Shown piece by piece: positions 50,045 through 61,700 of a stretch of DNA of 64,000 nucleotides. The notes beneath the pieces were generated by a model. It was not told the DNA's origin. It saw nothing but the letters and a program-made list of their open reading frames with translations, and ran no database searches. This DNA comes from Henricia sp. BOLD:AAB3569 (Eukaryota > Echinodermata > Asteroidea > Spinulosida > Echinasteridae): positions 186,001 to 250,000 of the forward strand of contig JBBELK010000379.1 of NCBI GenBank assembly GCA_037783545.1, written 5' to 3'. The stretch's first letter is position 1; each line of letters starts with the position of its first letter. The translations under genes and the position numbers were made by a program.

Positions 50045-50341
50045 ATAGAGAGTTTAGGGCATGCAAAATTTGAAGTTTGTCGGAACATTTTTCGACCTCC
50101 AAATTTGCCGACGTTTGGACCACACTTTGACCAAATTGCCGAGCCAAACTGCGGTGCGTTAACGACAGTCCGAATGACTGAGCATGCGCACAACTCAGGA
50201 GTACCCCAAAGTGGTGTGTACAGACAGCCACGGTTTGCGTGAGAGCAGTCAGGAAGCCTCAACCCAGTTTTTTCTAAACTTTGAAATTTCTCTGCCATTT
50301 CCCGGCGAAAGTCTGTCAATTTTTTATGAAAAGTGCGCAAT

Positions 50342-50652
50342 ATAGAGAGTTTGGGGCATGCAAAATTTGAAGTTCGTCGGAACATTTTTCGACCTCCAAA
50401 TTTGCCGACGTTTGGACCACACTTTGACCAAATTGCCGAGCCAAACTGCGGTGCGTTAACGACAGTCCGAATGACTGAGCATGCGCACAACTCAGGAGTA
50501 CCCCAAAGAGGTGTGTACAGACAGCCACGGTTTGCGTGAGAGCAGTCAGGAAGCCTCAACCCAGTTTTTTCTAAACTTTGAAATTTCTCTGCATGCAAAA
50601 TTTGAAGTTCGTCGGAACATTTTTCGACCTCCAAATTTGCCGACGTTTGGAC
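50342..50652 (+). repeat. Monomer with the same 62-bp deletion (junction 2), then MITE-like insertion
   Basis: The CTCTGCATGCAAAA joint recurs at 50591-50592, 829 bp after junction 1. It follows a plain monomer in place of the GAAGTTTGTCGG type, so the surrounding register is different. The shortened following monomer is interrupted 60 bases later by the inverted-repeat element at 50653. Confidence 0.9.
50644..50652. repeat. Left target site duplication (CGTTTGGAC)
   Basis: The nine bases directly before the inverted-repeat element match 50828-50836. In an uninterrupted monomer this sequence occurs once, at positions 68-76. Confidence 0.92.
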
Positions 50653-50827
50653 GGGAGACGGAATATCAGGCCAGGTAGAGCGACAGACGTTATACATAAA
50701 CATGATACAACAAAAGCTCGAGTCACGTATTGAATACAGTGCATGCTCAACAACCATGACAAGCTTTTGTTGTATCATGTTTATGTATAACGTCTGTCGC
50801 TCTACCTGGCCTGATATTCCGTCTCCC
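50653..50827. mobile_element. 175-bp MITE-like element with perfect 66-bp terminal inverted repeats
   Basis: The left arm (50653-50718) begins GGGAGACGGAATATC and the right arm (50762-50827) ends GATATTCCGTCTCCC. By eye the 66-bp arms are perfect reverse complements. The 43-bp centre (50719-50761) has no coding potential. The element interrupts the satellite at monomer position 76, and CGTTTGGAC (9 bp) is present on both sides, so it is a clean insertion with target duplication. Known context: 9-bp duplications are typical of Mutator-like elements and also occur in Merlin-type ones; hAT and P usually give 8 bp. It is non-autonomous and could fold into a long hairpin. Assignment to Mutator or Merlin is inference. 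Identical arms suggest recent insertion. Confidence 0.93.
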
Positions 50828-50836
50828 CGTTTGGAC
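50828..50836. repeat. Right target site duplication (CGTTTGGAC)
   Basis: Second copy of the 9-bp duplication, after which the satellite continues normally with CACACTTTGACC. Confidence 0.92.
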
Positions 50837-51355
50837 CACACTTTGACCAAATTGCCGAGCCAAACTGCGGTGCGTTAACGACAGTCCGAATGACTGAGCA
50901 TGCGCACAACTCAGGAGTACCCCAAAGAGGTGTGTACAGACAGCCACGGTTTGCGTGAGAGCAGTCAGGAAGCCTCAACCCAGTTTTTTCTAAACTTTGA
51001 AATTTCTCTGCCATTTCCCGGCGAAAGTCTGTCAATTTTTTATGACAAGTGCGCAATATAGAGAGTTTAGGGCATGCAAAATTTGAAGTTCGTCGGAACA
51101 TTTTTCGACCTCCAAATTTGCCGACGTTTGGACCACACTTTGACCAAATTGCCGAGCCAAACTGCGGTGCGTTAACGACAGTCCGAATGACTGAGCATGC
51201 GCACAACTCAGGAGTACCCCAAAGAGGTGTGTACAGACAGCCACGGTTTGCGTGAGAGCAGTCAGGAAGCCTCAACCCAGTTTTTTCTAAACTTTGAAAT
51301 TTCTCTGCCATTTCCCGGCGAAAGTCTGTCAATTTTTTTATGACAAGTGCGCAAT

Positions 51356-53440
51356 ATAGAGAGTTTTAGGGCATGCAACATTTGAAGTTCGTCGGAACAT
51401 TTTTCGACCTCCAAATTTGCCGACGTTTGGACCACACTTTGACCAAATTGCCGAGCCAAACTGCGGTGCGTTAACGACAGTCCGAATGACTGAGCATGCG
51501 CACAACTCAGGAGTACCCCAAAGAGGTGTGTACAGACAGCCACGGTTTGCGTGAGAGCAGTCAGGAAGCCTCAACCCAGTTTTTTCTAAACTTTGAAATT
51601 TCTCTGCCATTTCCCGGCGAAAGTCTGTCAATTTTTTATGACAAGTGCGCAATATAGAGAGTTTAGGGCATGCAAAATTTGAAGTTCGTCGGAACATTTT
51701 TCGACCTCCAAATTTGCCGACGTTTGGACCACACTTTGACCAAATTGCCGAGCCAAACTGCGGTGCGTTAACGACAGTCCGAATGACTGAGCATGCGCAC
51801 AACTCAGGAGTACCCCAAAGAGGTGTGTACAGACAGCCACGGTTTGCGTGAGAGCAGTCAGGAAGCCTCAACCCAGTTTTTTCTAAACTTTTAAATTTCT
51901 CTGCCATTTCCCGGCGAAAGTCTGTCAATTTTTTATGACAAGTGCGCAATATAGAGAGTTTAGGGCATGCAAAATTTGAAGTTCGTCGGAACATTTTTCG
52001 ACCTCCAAATTTGCCGACGTTTGGACCACACTTTGACCAAATTGCCGAGCCAAACTGCGGTGCGTTAACGACAGTCCGAATGACTGAGCATGCGCACAAC
52101 TCAGGAGTACCCCAAAGAGGTGTGTACAGACACCCACGGTTTGCGTGAGAGCAGTCAGGAAGCCTCAACCCAGTTTTTTTTCTAAACTTTGAAATTTCTC
52201 TGCCATTTCCCGGCGAAAGTCTGTCAATTTTTTATGACAAGTGCGCAATATAGAGAGTTTAGGGCATGCAAAATTTGAAGTTCGTCGGAACATTTTTCGA
52301 CCTCCAAATTTGCCGACGTTTGGACCACACTTTGACCAAATTGCCGAGCCAAACTGCGGTGCGTTAACGACAGTCCGAATGACTGAGCATGCGCACAACT
52401 CAGGAGTACCCCAAAGAGGTGTGTACAGACAGCCACGGTTTGCGTGAGAGCAGTCAGGAAGCCTCAACCCAGTTTTTTCTAAACTTTGAAATTTCTCTGC
52501 CATTTCCCGGCGAAAGTCTGTCAATTTTTTTATGACAAGTGCGCAATATAGAGAGTTTAGGGCATGCCAAATTTGAAGTTCGTCGGAACATTTTTCGACC
52601 TCCAAATTTGCCGACGTTTGGACCACACTTTGACCAAATTGCAGAGCCAAACTGCGGTGCGTTAACGACAGTCCGAATGACTGAGCATGCGCACAACTCA
52701 GGAGTACCCCAAAGAGGTGTGTACAGACAGCCACGGTTTGCGTGAGAGCAGTCAGGAAGCCTCAACCCAGTTTTTTCTAAACTTTGAAATTTCTCTGCCA
52801 TTTCCCGGCGAAAGTCTGTCAATTTTTTTATGACAAGTGCGCAATATAGAGAGTTTAGGGCATGCAAAATTTGAAGTTCGTCGGAACATTTTTCGACCTC
52901 CAAATTTGCCGACGTTTGGACCACACTTTGACCAAATTGCCGAGCCAAACTGCGGTGCGTTAACGACAGTCCGAATGACTGAGCATGCGCACAACTCAGG
53001 AGTACCCCAAAGAGGTGTGTACAGACAGCCACGGTTTGCGTGAGAGCAGTCAGGAAGCCTCAACCCAGTTTTTTCTAAACTTTGAAATTTCTCTGCCATT
53101 TCCCGGCGAAAGTCTGTCAATTTTTTATGACAAGTGCGCAATATAGAGAGTTTAGGGCATGCAAAATTTGAAGTTCGTCGGAACATTTTTCGACCTCCAA
53201 ATTTGCCGACGTTTGGACCACACTTTGACCAAATTGCCGAGCCAAACTGCGGTGCGTTAACGACAGTCCGAATGACTGAGCATGCGCACAACTCAGGAGT
53301 ACCCCAAAGAGGTGTGTACAGACAGCCACGGTTTGCGTGAGAGCAGTCAGGAAGCCTCAACCCAGTTTTTTCTAAACTTTGAAATTTCTCTGCCATTTCC
53401 CGGCGAAAGTCTGTCAATTTTTTTATGACAAGTGCGCAAT
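51356..53440 (+). repeat. Heptamer higher-order repeat, 2085-bp unit (first copy)
   Basis: The unit opens with a monomer carrying GAGTTTTAGGG (extra T) and GCATGCAACATT. It continues through a monomer with ACTTTTAAATTT, one with GACACCCACGG in place of GACAGCCACGG (near 52131), and one with GCATGCCAAATT plus TTGCAGAGCC (near 52641). The same seven-monomer series starts again at 53441. Confidence 0.9.
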
Positions 53441-56400
53441 ATAGAGAGTTTTAGGGCATGCAACATTTGAAGTTCGTCGGAACATTTTTCGACCTCCAAA
53501 TTTGCCGACGTTTGGACCACACTTTGACCAAATTGCCGAGCCAAACTGCGGTGCGTTAACGACAGTCCGAATGACTGAGCATGCGCACAACTCAGGAGTA
53601 CCCCAAAGAGGTGTGTACAGACAGCCACGGTTTGCGTGAGAGCAGTCAGGAAGCCTCAACCCAGTTTTTTCTAAACTTTGAAATTTCTCTGCCATTTCCC
53701 GGCGAAAGTCTGTCAATTTTTTATGACAAGTGCGCAATATAGAGAGTTTAGGGCATGCAAAATTTGAAGTTCGTCGGAACATTTTTCGACCTCCAAATTT
53801 GCCGACGTTTGGACCACACTTTGACCAAATTGCCGAGCCAAACTGCGGTGCGTTAACGACAGTCCGAATGACTGAGCATGCGCACAACTCAGGAGTACCC
53901 CAAAGAGGTGTGTACAGACAGCCACGGTTTGCGTGAGAGCAGTCAGGAAGCCTCAACCCAGTTTTTTCTAAACTTTTAAATTTCTCTGCCATTTCCCGGC
54001 GAAAGTCTGTCAATTTTTTATGACAAGTGCGCAATATAGAGAGTTTAGGGCATGCAAAATTTGAAGTTCGTCGGAACATTTTTCGACCTCCAAATTTGCC
54101 GACGTTTGGACCACACTTTGACCAAATTGCCGAGCCAAACTGCGGTGCGTTAACGACAGTCCGAATGACTGAGCATGCGCACAACTCAGGAGTACCCCAA
54201 AGAGGTGTGTACAGACACCCACGGTTTGCGTGAGAGCAGTCAGGAAGCCTCAACCCAGTTTTTTTCTAAACTTTGAAATTTCTCTGCCATTTCCCGGCGA
54301 AAGTCTGTCAATTTTTTATGACAAGTGCGCAATATAGAGAGTTTAGGGCATGCAAAATTTGAAGTTCGTCGGAACATTTTTCGACCTCCAAATTTGCCGA
54401 CGTTTGGACCACACTTTGACCAAATTGCCGAGCCAAACTGCGGTGCGTTAACGACAGTCCGAATGACTGAGCATGCGCACAACTCAGGAGTACCCCAAAG
54501 AGGTGTGTACAGACAGCCACGGTTTGCGTGAGAGCAGTCAGGAAGCCTCAACCCAGTTTTTTCTAAACTTTGAAATTTCTCTGCCATTTCCCGGCGAAAG
54601 TCTGTCAATTTTTTTATGACAAGTGCGCAATATAGAGAGTTTAGGGCATGCCAAATTTGAAGTTCGTCGGAACATTTTTCGACCTCCAAATTTGCCGACG
54701 TTTGGACCACACTTTGACCAAATTGCAGAGCCAAACTGCGGTGCGTTAACGACAGTCCGAATGACTGAGCATGCGCACAACTCAGGAGTACCCCAAAGAG
54801 GTGTGTACAGACAGCCACGGTTTGCGTGAGAGCAGTCAGGAAGCCTCAACCCAGTTTTTTCTAAACTTTGAAATTTCTCTGCCATTTCCCGGCGAAAGTC
54901 TGTCAATTTTTTTATGACAAGTGCGCAATATAGAGAGTTTAGGGCATGCAAAATTTGAAGTTCGTCGGAACATTTTTCGACCTCCAAATTTGCCGACGTT
55001 TGGACCACACTTTGACCAAATTGCCGAGCCAAACTGCGGTGCGTTAACGACAGTCCGAATGACTGAGCATGCGCACAACTCAGGAGTACCCCAAAGAGGT
55101 GTGTACAGACAGCCACGGTTTGCGTGAGAGCAGTCAGGAAGCCTCAACCCAGTTTTTTCTAAACTTTGAAATTTCTCTGCCATTTCCCGGCGAAAGTCTG
55201 TCAATTTTTTATGACAAGTGCGCAATATAGAGAGTTTAGGGCATGCAAAATTTGAAGTTCGTCGGAACATTTGTCGACCTCCAAATTTGCCGACGTTTGG
55301 ACCACACTTTGACCAAATTGCCGAGCCAAACTGCGGTGCGTTAACGACAGTCCGAATGACTGAGCATGCGCACAACTCAGGAGTACCCCAAAGAGGTGTG
55401 TACAGACAGCCACGGTTTGCGTGAGAGCAGTCAGGAAGCCTCAACCCAGTTTTTTCTAAACTTTGAAATTTCTCTGCCATTTCCCGGCGAAAGTCTGTCA
55501 ATTTTTTATGACAAGTGCGCAATATAGAGAGTTTAGGGCATGCAAAATTTGAAGTTCGTCGGAACATTTTTCGACCTCCAAATTTGCCGACGTTTGGACC
55601 ACACTTTGACCAAATTGCCGAGCCAAACTGCGGTGCGTTAACGACAGTCCGAATGACTGAGCATGCGCACAACTCAGGAGTACCCCAAAGAGGTGTGTAC
55701 AGACAGCCACGGTTTGCGTGAGAGCAGTCAGGAAGCCTGAACCCAGTTTTTTCTAAACTTTGAAATTTCTCTGCCATTTCCCGGCGAAAGTCTGTCAAAT
55801 TTTTTATGACAAGTGCGCAATATAGAGAGTTTAGGGCATGCAAAATTTGAAGTTCGTCGGAACATTTTTCGACCTCCAAATTTGCCGACGTTTGGACCAC
55901 ACTTTGACCAAATTGCCGAGCCAAACTGCGGTGCGTTAACGACAGTCCGAATGACTGAGCATGCGCACAACTCAGGAGTACCCCAAAGAGGTGTGTACAG
56001 ACAGCCACGGTTTGCGTGAGAGCAGTCAGGAAGCCTCAACCCAGTTTTTTCTAAACTTTGAAATTTCTCTGCCATTTCCCGGCGAAAGTATGTCAATTTT
56101 TTATGACAAGTGCGCAATATAGAGAGTTTAGGGCATGCCAAATTTGAAGTTCGTCGGAACATTTTTCGACCTCCAAATTTGCCGACGTTTGGACCACACT
56201 TTGACCAAATTGCCGAGCCAAACTGCGGTGCGTTAACGACAGTCCGAATGACTGAGCATGCGCACAACTCAGGAGTACCCCAAAGAGGTGTGTACAGACA
56301 GCCACGGTTTGCGTGAGAGCAGTCAGGAAGCCTCAACCCAGTTTTTTCTAAACTTTGAAATTTCTCTGCCATTTCCCGGCGAAAGTCTGTCAATTTTTTA

Positions 56401-58795
56401 TGACAAGTGCGCAATATAGAGAGTTTAGGGCATGTAAAATTTGAAGTTCGTCGGAACATTTTTCGACCTCCAAATTTGCCGACGTTTGGACCACACTTTG
56501 ACCAAATTGCCGAGCCAAACTGCGGTGCGTTAACGACAGTCCGAATGACTGAGCATGCGCACAACTCAGGAGTACCCCAAAGAGGTGTGTACAGACAGCC
56601 ACGGTTTGCGTGAGAGCAGTCAGGAATCCTCAACCCAGTTTTTTTCTAAACTTTGAAATTTCTCTGCCATTTCCCGGCGAAAGTCTGTCAATTTTTTATG
56701 ACAAGTGCGCAATATAGAGAGTTTAGGGCATGCAAAATTTGAAGTTCGTCGGAACATTTTTCGACCTCCAAATTTGCCGACGTTTGGACCACACTTTGAC
56801 CAAATTGCCGAGCCAAACTGCGGTGCGTTAACGACAGTCCGAATGACTGAGCATGCGCACAACTCAGGAGTACCCCAAAGAGGTGTGTACAGACAGCCAC
56901 GGTTTGCGTGAGAGCAGTCAGGAAGCCTCAACCCAGTTTTTTCTAAACTTTGAAATTTCTCTGCCATTTCCCGGCGAAAGTCTGTCAATTTTTTATGACA
57001 AGTGCGCAATATAGAGAGTTTAGGGCATGCAAAATTTGAAGTTCGTCGGAACATTTTTCGACCTCCAAATTTGCCGACGTTTGGACCACACTTTGACCAA
57101 ATTGCCGAGCCAAACTGCGGTGCGTTAACGACAGTCCGAATGACTGAGCATGCGCACAACTCAGGAGTACCCCAAAGAGGTGTGTACAGACAGCCACGGT
57201 TTGCGTGAGAGCAGTCAGGAAGCCTCAACCCAGTTTTTTCTAAACTTTTAAATTTCTCTGCCATTTCCCGGCGAAAGTCTGTCAATTTTTTATGACAAGT
57301 GCGCAATATAGAGAGTTTAGGGCATGCAAAATTTGAAGTTCGTCGGAACATTTTTCGACCTCCAAATTTGCCGACGTTTGGACCACACTTTGACCAAATT
57401 GCCGAGCCAAACTGCGGTGCGTTAACGACAGTCCGAATGACTGAGCATGCGCACAACTCAGGAGTACCCCAAAGAGGTGTGTACAGACACCCACGGTTTG
57501 CGTGAGAGCAGTCAGGAAGCCTCAACCCAGTTTTTTTTCTAAACTTTGAAATTTCTCTGCCATTTCCCGGCGAAAGTCTGTCAATTTTGTATGACAAGTG
57601 CGCAATATAGAGAGTTTAGGGCATGCAAAATTTGAAGTTCGTCGGAACATTTTTCGACCTCCAAATTTGCCGACGTTTGGACCACACTTTGACCAAATTG
57701 CCGAGCCAAACTGCGGTGCGTTAACGACAGTCCGAATGACTGAGCATGCGCACAACTCAGGAGTACCCCAAAGAGGTGTGTACAGACAGCCACGGTTTGC
57801 GTGAGAGCAGTCAGGAAGCCTCAACCCAGTTTTTTCTAAACTTTGAAATTTCTCTGCCATTTCCCGGCGAAAGTCTGTCAATTTTTTTATGACAAGTGCG
57901 CAATATAGAGAGTTTAGGGCATGCCAAATTTGAAGTTCGTCGGAACATTTTTCGACCTCCAAATTTGCCGACGTTTGGACCACACTTTGACCAAATTGCA
58001 GAGCCAAACTGCGGTGCGTTAACGACAGTCCGAATGACTGAGCATGCGCACAACTCAGGAGTACCCCAAAGAGGTGTGTACAGACAGCCACGGTTTGCGT
58101 GAGAGCAGTCAGGAAGCCTCAACCCAGTTTTTTCTAAACTTTGAAATTTCTCTGCCATTTCCCGGCGAAAGTCTGTCAATTTTTTTATGACAAGTGCGCA
58201 ATATAGAGAGTTTAGGGCATGCAAAATTTGAAGTTCGTCGGAACATTTTTCGACCTCCAAATTGCCGACGTTTGGACCACACTTTGACCAAATTGCCGAG
58301 CCAAACTGCGGTGCGTTAACGACAGTCCGAATGACTGAGCATGCGCACAACTCAGGAGTACCCCAAAGAGGTGTGTACAGACAGCCACGGTTTGCGTGAG
58401 AGCAGTCAGGAAGCCTCAACCCAGTTTTTTCTAAACTTTGAAATTTCTCTGCCATTTCCCGGCGAAAGTCTGTCAATTTTTTATGACAAGTGCGCAATAT
58501 AGAGAGTTTAGGGCATGCAAAATTTGAAGTTCGTCGGAACATTTTTCGACCTCCAAATTTGCCGACGTTTGGACCACACTTTGACCAAATTGCCGAGCCA
58601 AACTGCGGTGCGTTAACGACAGTCCGAATGACTGAGCATGCGCACAACTCAGGAGTACCCCAAAGAGGTGTGTACAGACAGCCACGGTTTGCGTGAGAGC
58701 AGTCAGGAAGCCTCAACCCAGTTTTTTCTAAACTTTGAAATTTCTCTGCCATTTCCCGGCGAAAGTCTGTCAATTTTTTATGACAAGTGCGCAAT
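53441..58795 (+). repeat. 18-monomer higher-order repeat, 5355-bp unit (first copy)
   Basis: The unit starts with the GAGTTTTAGGG monomer and contains the heptamer series, then a CATTTGTCGACC monomer (near 55269), one preceded by AAAGTATGTC with GCATGCCAAATT (near 56088-56142), and one ending CAGGAATCCTC (near 56624). It then has a second, partly altered run of the heptamer series including GACACCCACGG (near 57486) and TTGCAGAGCC (near 57998). The next copy starts at 58796. The 2085-bp and 5355-bp periods are nested, so at least two amplification events are recorded. Confidence 0.88.
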
Positions 58796-61700
58796 ATAGA
58801 GAGTTTTAGGGCATGCAACATTTGAAGTTCGTCGGAACATTTTTCGACCTCCAAATTTGCCGACGTTTGGACCACACTTTGACCAAATTGCCGAGCCAAA
58901 CTGCGGTGCGTTAACGACAGTCCGAATGACTGAGCATGCGCACAACTCAGGAGTACCCCAAAGAGGTGTGTACAGACAGCCACGGTTTGCGTGAGAGCAG
59001 TCAGGAAGCCTCAACCCAGTTTTTTCTAAACTTTGAAATTTCTCTGCCATTTCCCGGCGAAAGTCTGTCAATTTTTTATGACAAGTGCGCAATATAGAGA
59101 GTTTAGGGCATGCAAAATTTGAAGTTCGTCGGAACATTTTTCGACCTCCAAATTTGCCGACGTTTGGACCACACTTTGACCAAATTGCCGAGCCAAACTG
59201 CGGTGCGTTAACGACAGTCCGAATGACTGAGCATGCGCACAACTCAGGAGTACCCCAAAGAGGTGTGTACAGACAGCCACGGTTTGCGTGAGAGCAGTCA
59301 GGAAGCCTCAACCCAGTTTTTTCTAAACTTTTAAATTTCTCTGCCATTTCCCGGCGAAAGTCTGTCAATTTTTTATGACAAGTGCGCAATATAGAGAGTT
59401 TAGGGCATGCAAAATTTGAAGTTCGTCGGAACATTTTTCGACCTCCAAATTTGCCGACGTTTGGACCACACTTTGACCAAATTGCCGAGCCAAACTGCGG
59501 TGCGTTAACGACAGTCCGAATGACTGAGCATGCGCACAACTCAGGAGTACCCCAAAGAGGTGTGTACAGACACCCACGGTTTGCGTGAGAGCAGTCAGGA
59601 AGCCTCAACCCAGTTTTTTTCTAAACTTTGAAATTTCTCTGCCATTTCCCGGCGAAAGTCTGTCAATTTTTATGACAAGTGCGCAATATAGAGAGTTTAG
59701 GGCATGCAAAATTTGAAGTTCGTCGGAACATTTTTCGACCTCCAAATTTGCCGACGTTTGGACCACACTTTGACCAAATTGCCGAGCCAAACTGCGGTGC
59801 GTTAACGACAGTCCGAATGACTGAGCATGCGCACAACTCAGGAGTACCCCAAAGAGGTGTGTACAGACAGCCACGGTTTGCGTGAGAGCAGTCAGGAAGC
59901 CTCAACCCAGTTTTTTCTAAACTTTGAAATTTCTCTGCCATTTCCCGGCGAAAGTCTGTCAATTTTTTTATGACAAGTGCGCAATATAGAGAGTTTAGGG
60001 CATGCCAAATTTGAAGTTCGTCGGAACATTTTTCGACCTCCAAATTTGCCGACGTTTGGACCACACTTTGACCAAATTGCAGAGCCAAACTGCGGTGCGT
60101 TAACGACAGTCCGAATGACTGAGCATGCGCACAACTCAGGAGTACCCCAAAGAGGTGTGTACAGACAGCCACGGTTTGCGTGAGGAGCAGTCAGGAAGCC
60201 TCAACCCAGTTTTTTCTAAACTTTGAAATTTCTCTGCCATTTCCCGGCGAAAGTCTGTCAATTTTTTATGACAAGTGCGCAATATAGAGAGTTTAGGGCA
60301 TGCAAAATTTGAAGTTCGTCGGAACATTTTTCGACCTCCAAATTTGCCGACGTTTGGACCACACTTTGACCAAATTGCCGAGCCAAACTGCGGTGCGTTA
60401 ACGACAGTCCGAATGACTGAGCATGCGCACAACTCAGGAGTACCCCAAAGAGGTGTGTACAGACAGCCACGGTTTGCGTGAGAGCAGTCAGGAAGCCTCA
60501 ACCCAGTTTTTTCTAAACTTTGAAATTTCTCTGCCATTTCCCGGCGAAAGTCTGTCAATTTTTTATGACAAGTGCGCAATATAGAGAGTTTAGGGCATGC
60601 AAAATTTGAAGTTCGTCGGAACATTTGTCGACCTCCAAATTTGCCGACGTTTGGACCACACTTTGACCAAATTGCCGAGCCAAACTGCGGTGCGTTAACG
60701 ACAGTCCGAATGACTGAGCATGCGCACAACTCAGGAGTACCCCAAAGAGGTGTGTACAGACAGCCACGGTTTGCGTGAGAGCAGTCAGGAAGCCTCAACC
60801 CAGTTTTTTCTAAACTTTGAAATTTCTCTGCCATTTCCCGGCGAAAGTCTGTCAATTTTTTATGACAAGTGCGCAATATAGAGAGTTTAGGGCATGCAAA
60901 ATTTGAAGTTCGTCGGAACATTTTTCGACCTCCAAATTTGCCGACGTTTGGACCACACTTTGACCAAATTGCCGAGCCAAACTGCGGTGCGTTAACGACA
61001 GTCCGAATGACTGAGCATGCGCACAACTCAGGAGTACCCCAAAGAGGTGTGTACAGACAGCCACGGTTTGCGTGAGAGCAGTCAGGAAGCCTCAACCCAG
61101 TTTTTTCTAAACTTTGAAATTTCTCTGCCATTTCCCGGCGAAAGTCTGTCAATTTTTTATGACAAGTGCGCAATATAGAGAGTTTAGGGCATGCAAAATT
61201 TGAAGTTCGTCGGAACATTTTTCGACCTCCAAATTTGCCGACGTTTGGACCACACTTTGACCAAATTGCCGAGCCAAACTGCGGTGCGTTAACGACAGTC
61301 CGAATGACTGAGCATGCGCACAACTCAGGAGTACCCCAAAGAGGTGTGTACAGACAGCCACGGTTTGCGTGAGAGCAGTCAGGAAGCCTCAACCAGTTTT
61401 TTCTAAACTTTGAAATTTCTCTGCCATTTCCCGGCGAAAGTATGTCAATTTTTTTATGACAAGTGCGCAATATAGAGAGTTTAGGGCATGCCAAATTTGA
61501 AGTTCGTCGGAACATTTTTCGACCTCCAAATTTGCCGACGTTTGGACCACACTTTGACCAAATTGCCGAGCCAAACTGCGGTGCGTTAACGACAGTCCGA
61601 ATGACTGAGCATGCGCACAACTCAGGAGTACCCCAAAGAGGTGTGTACAGACAGCCACGGTTTGCGTGAGAGCAGTCAGGAAGCCTCAACCCAGTTTTTT

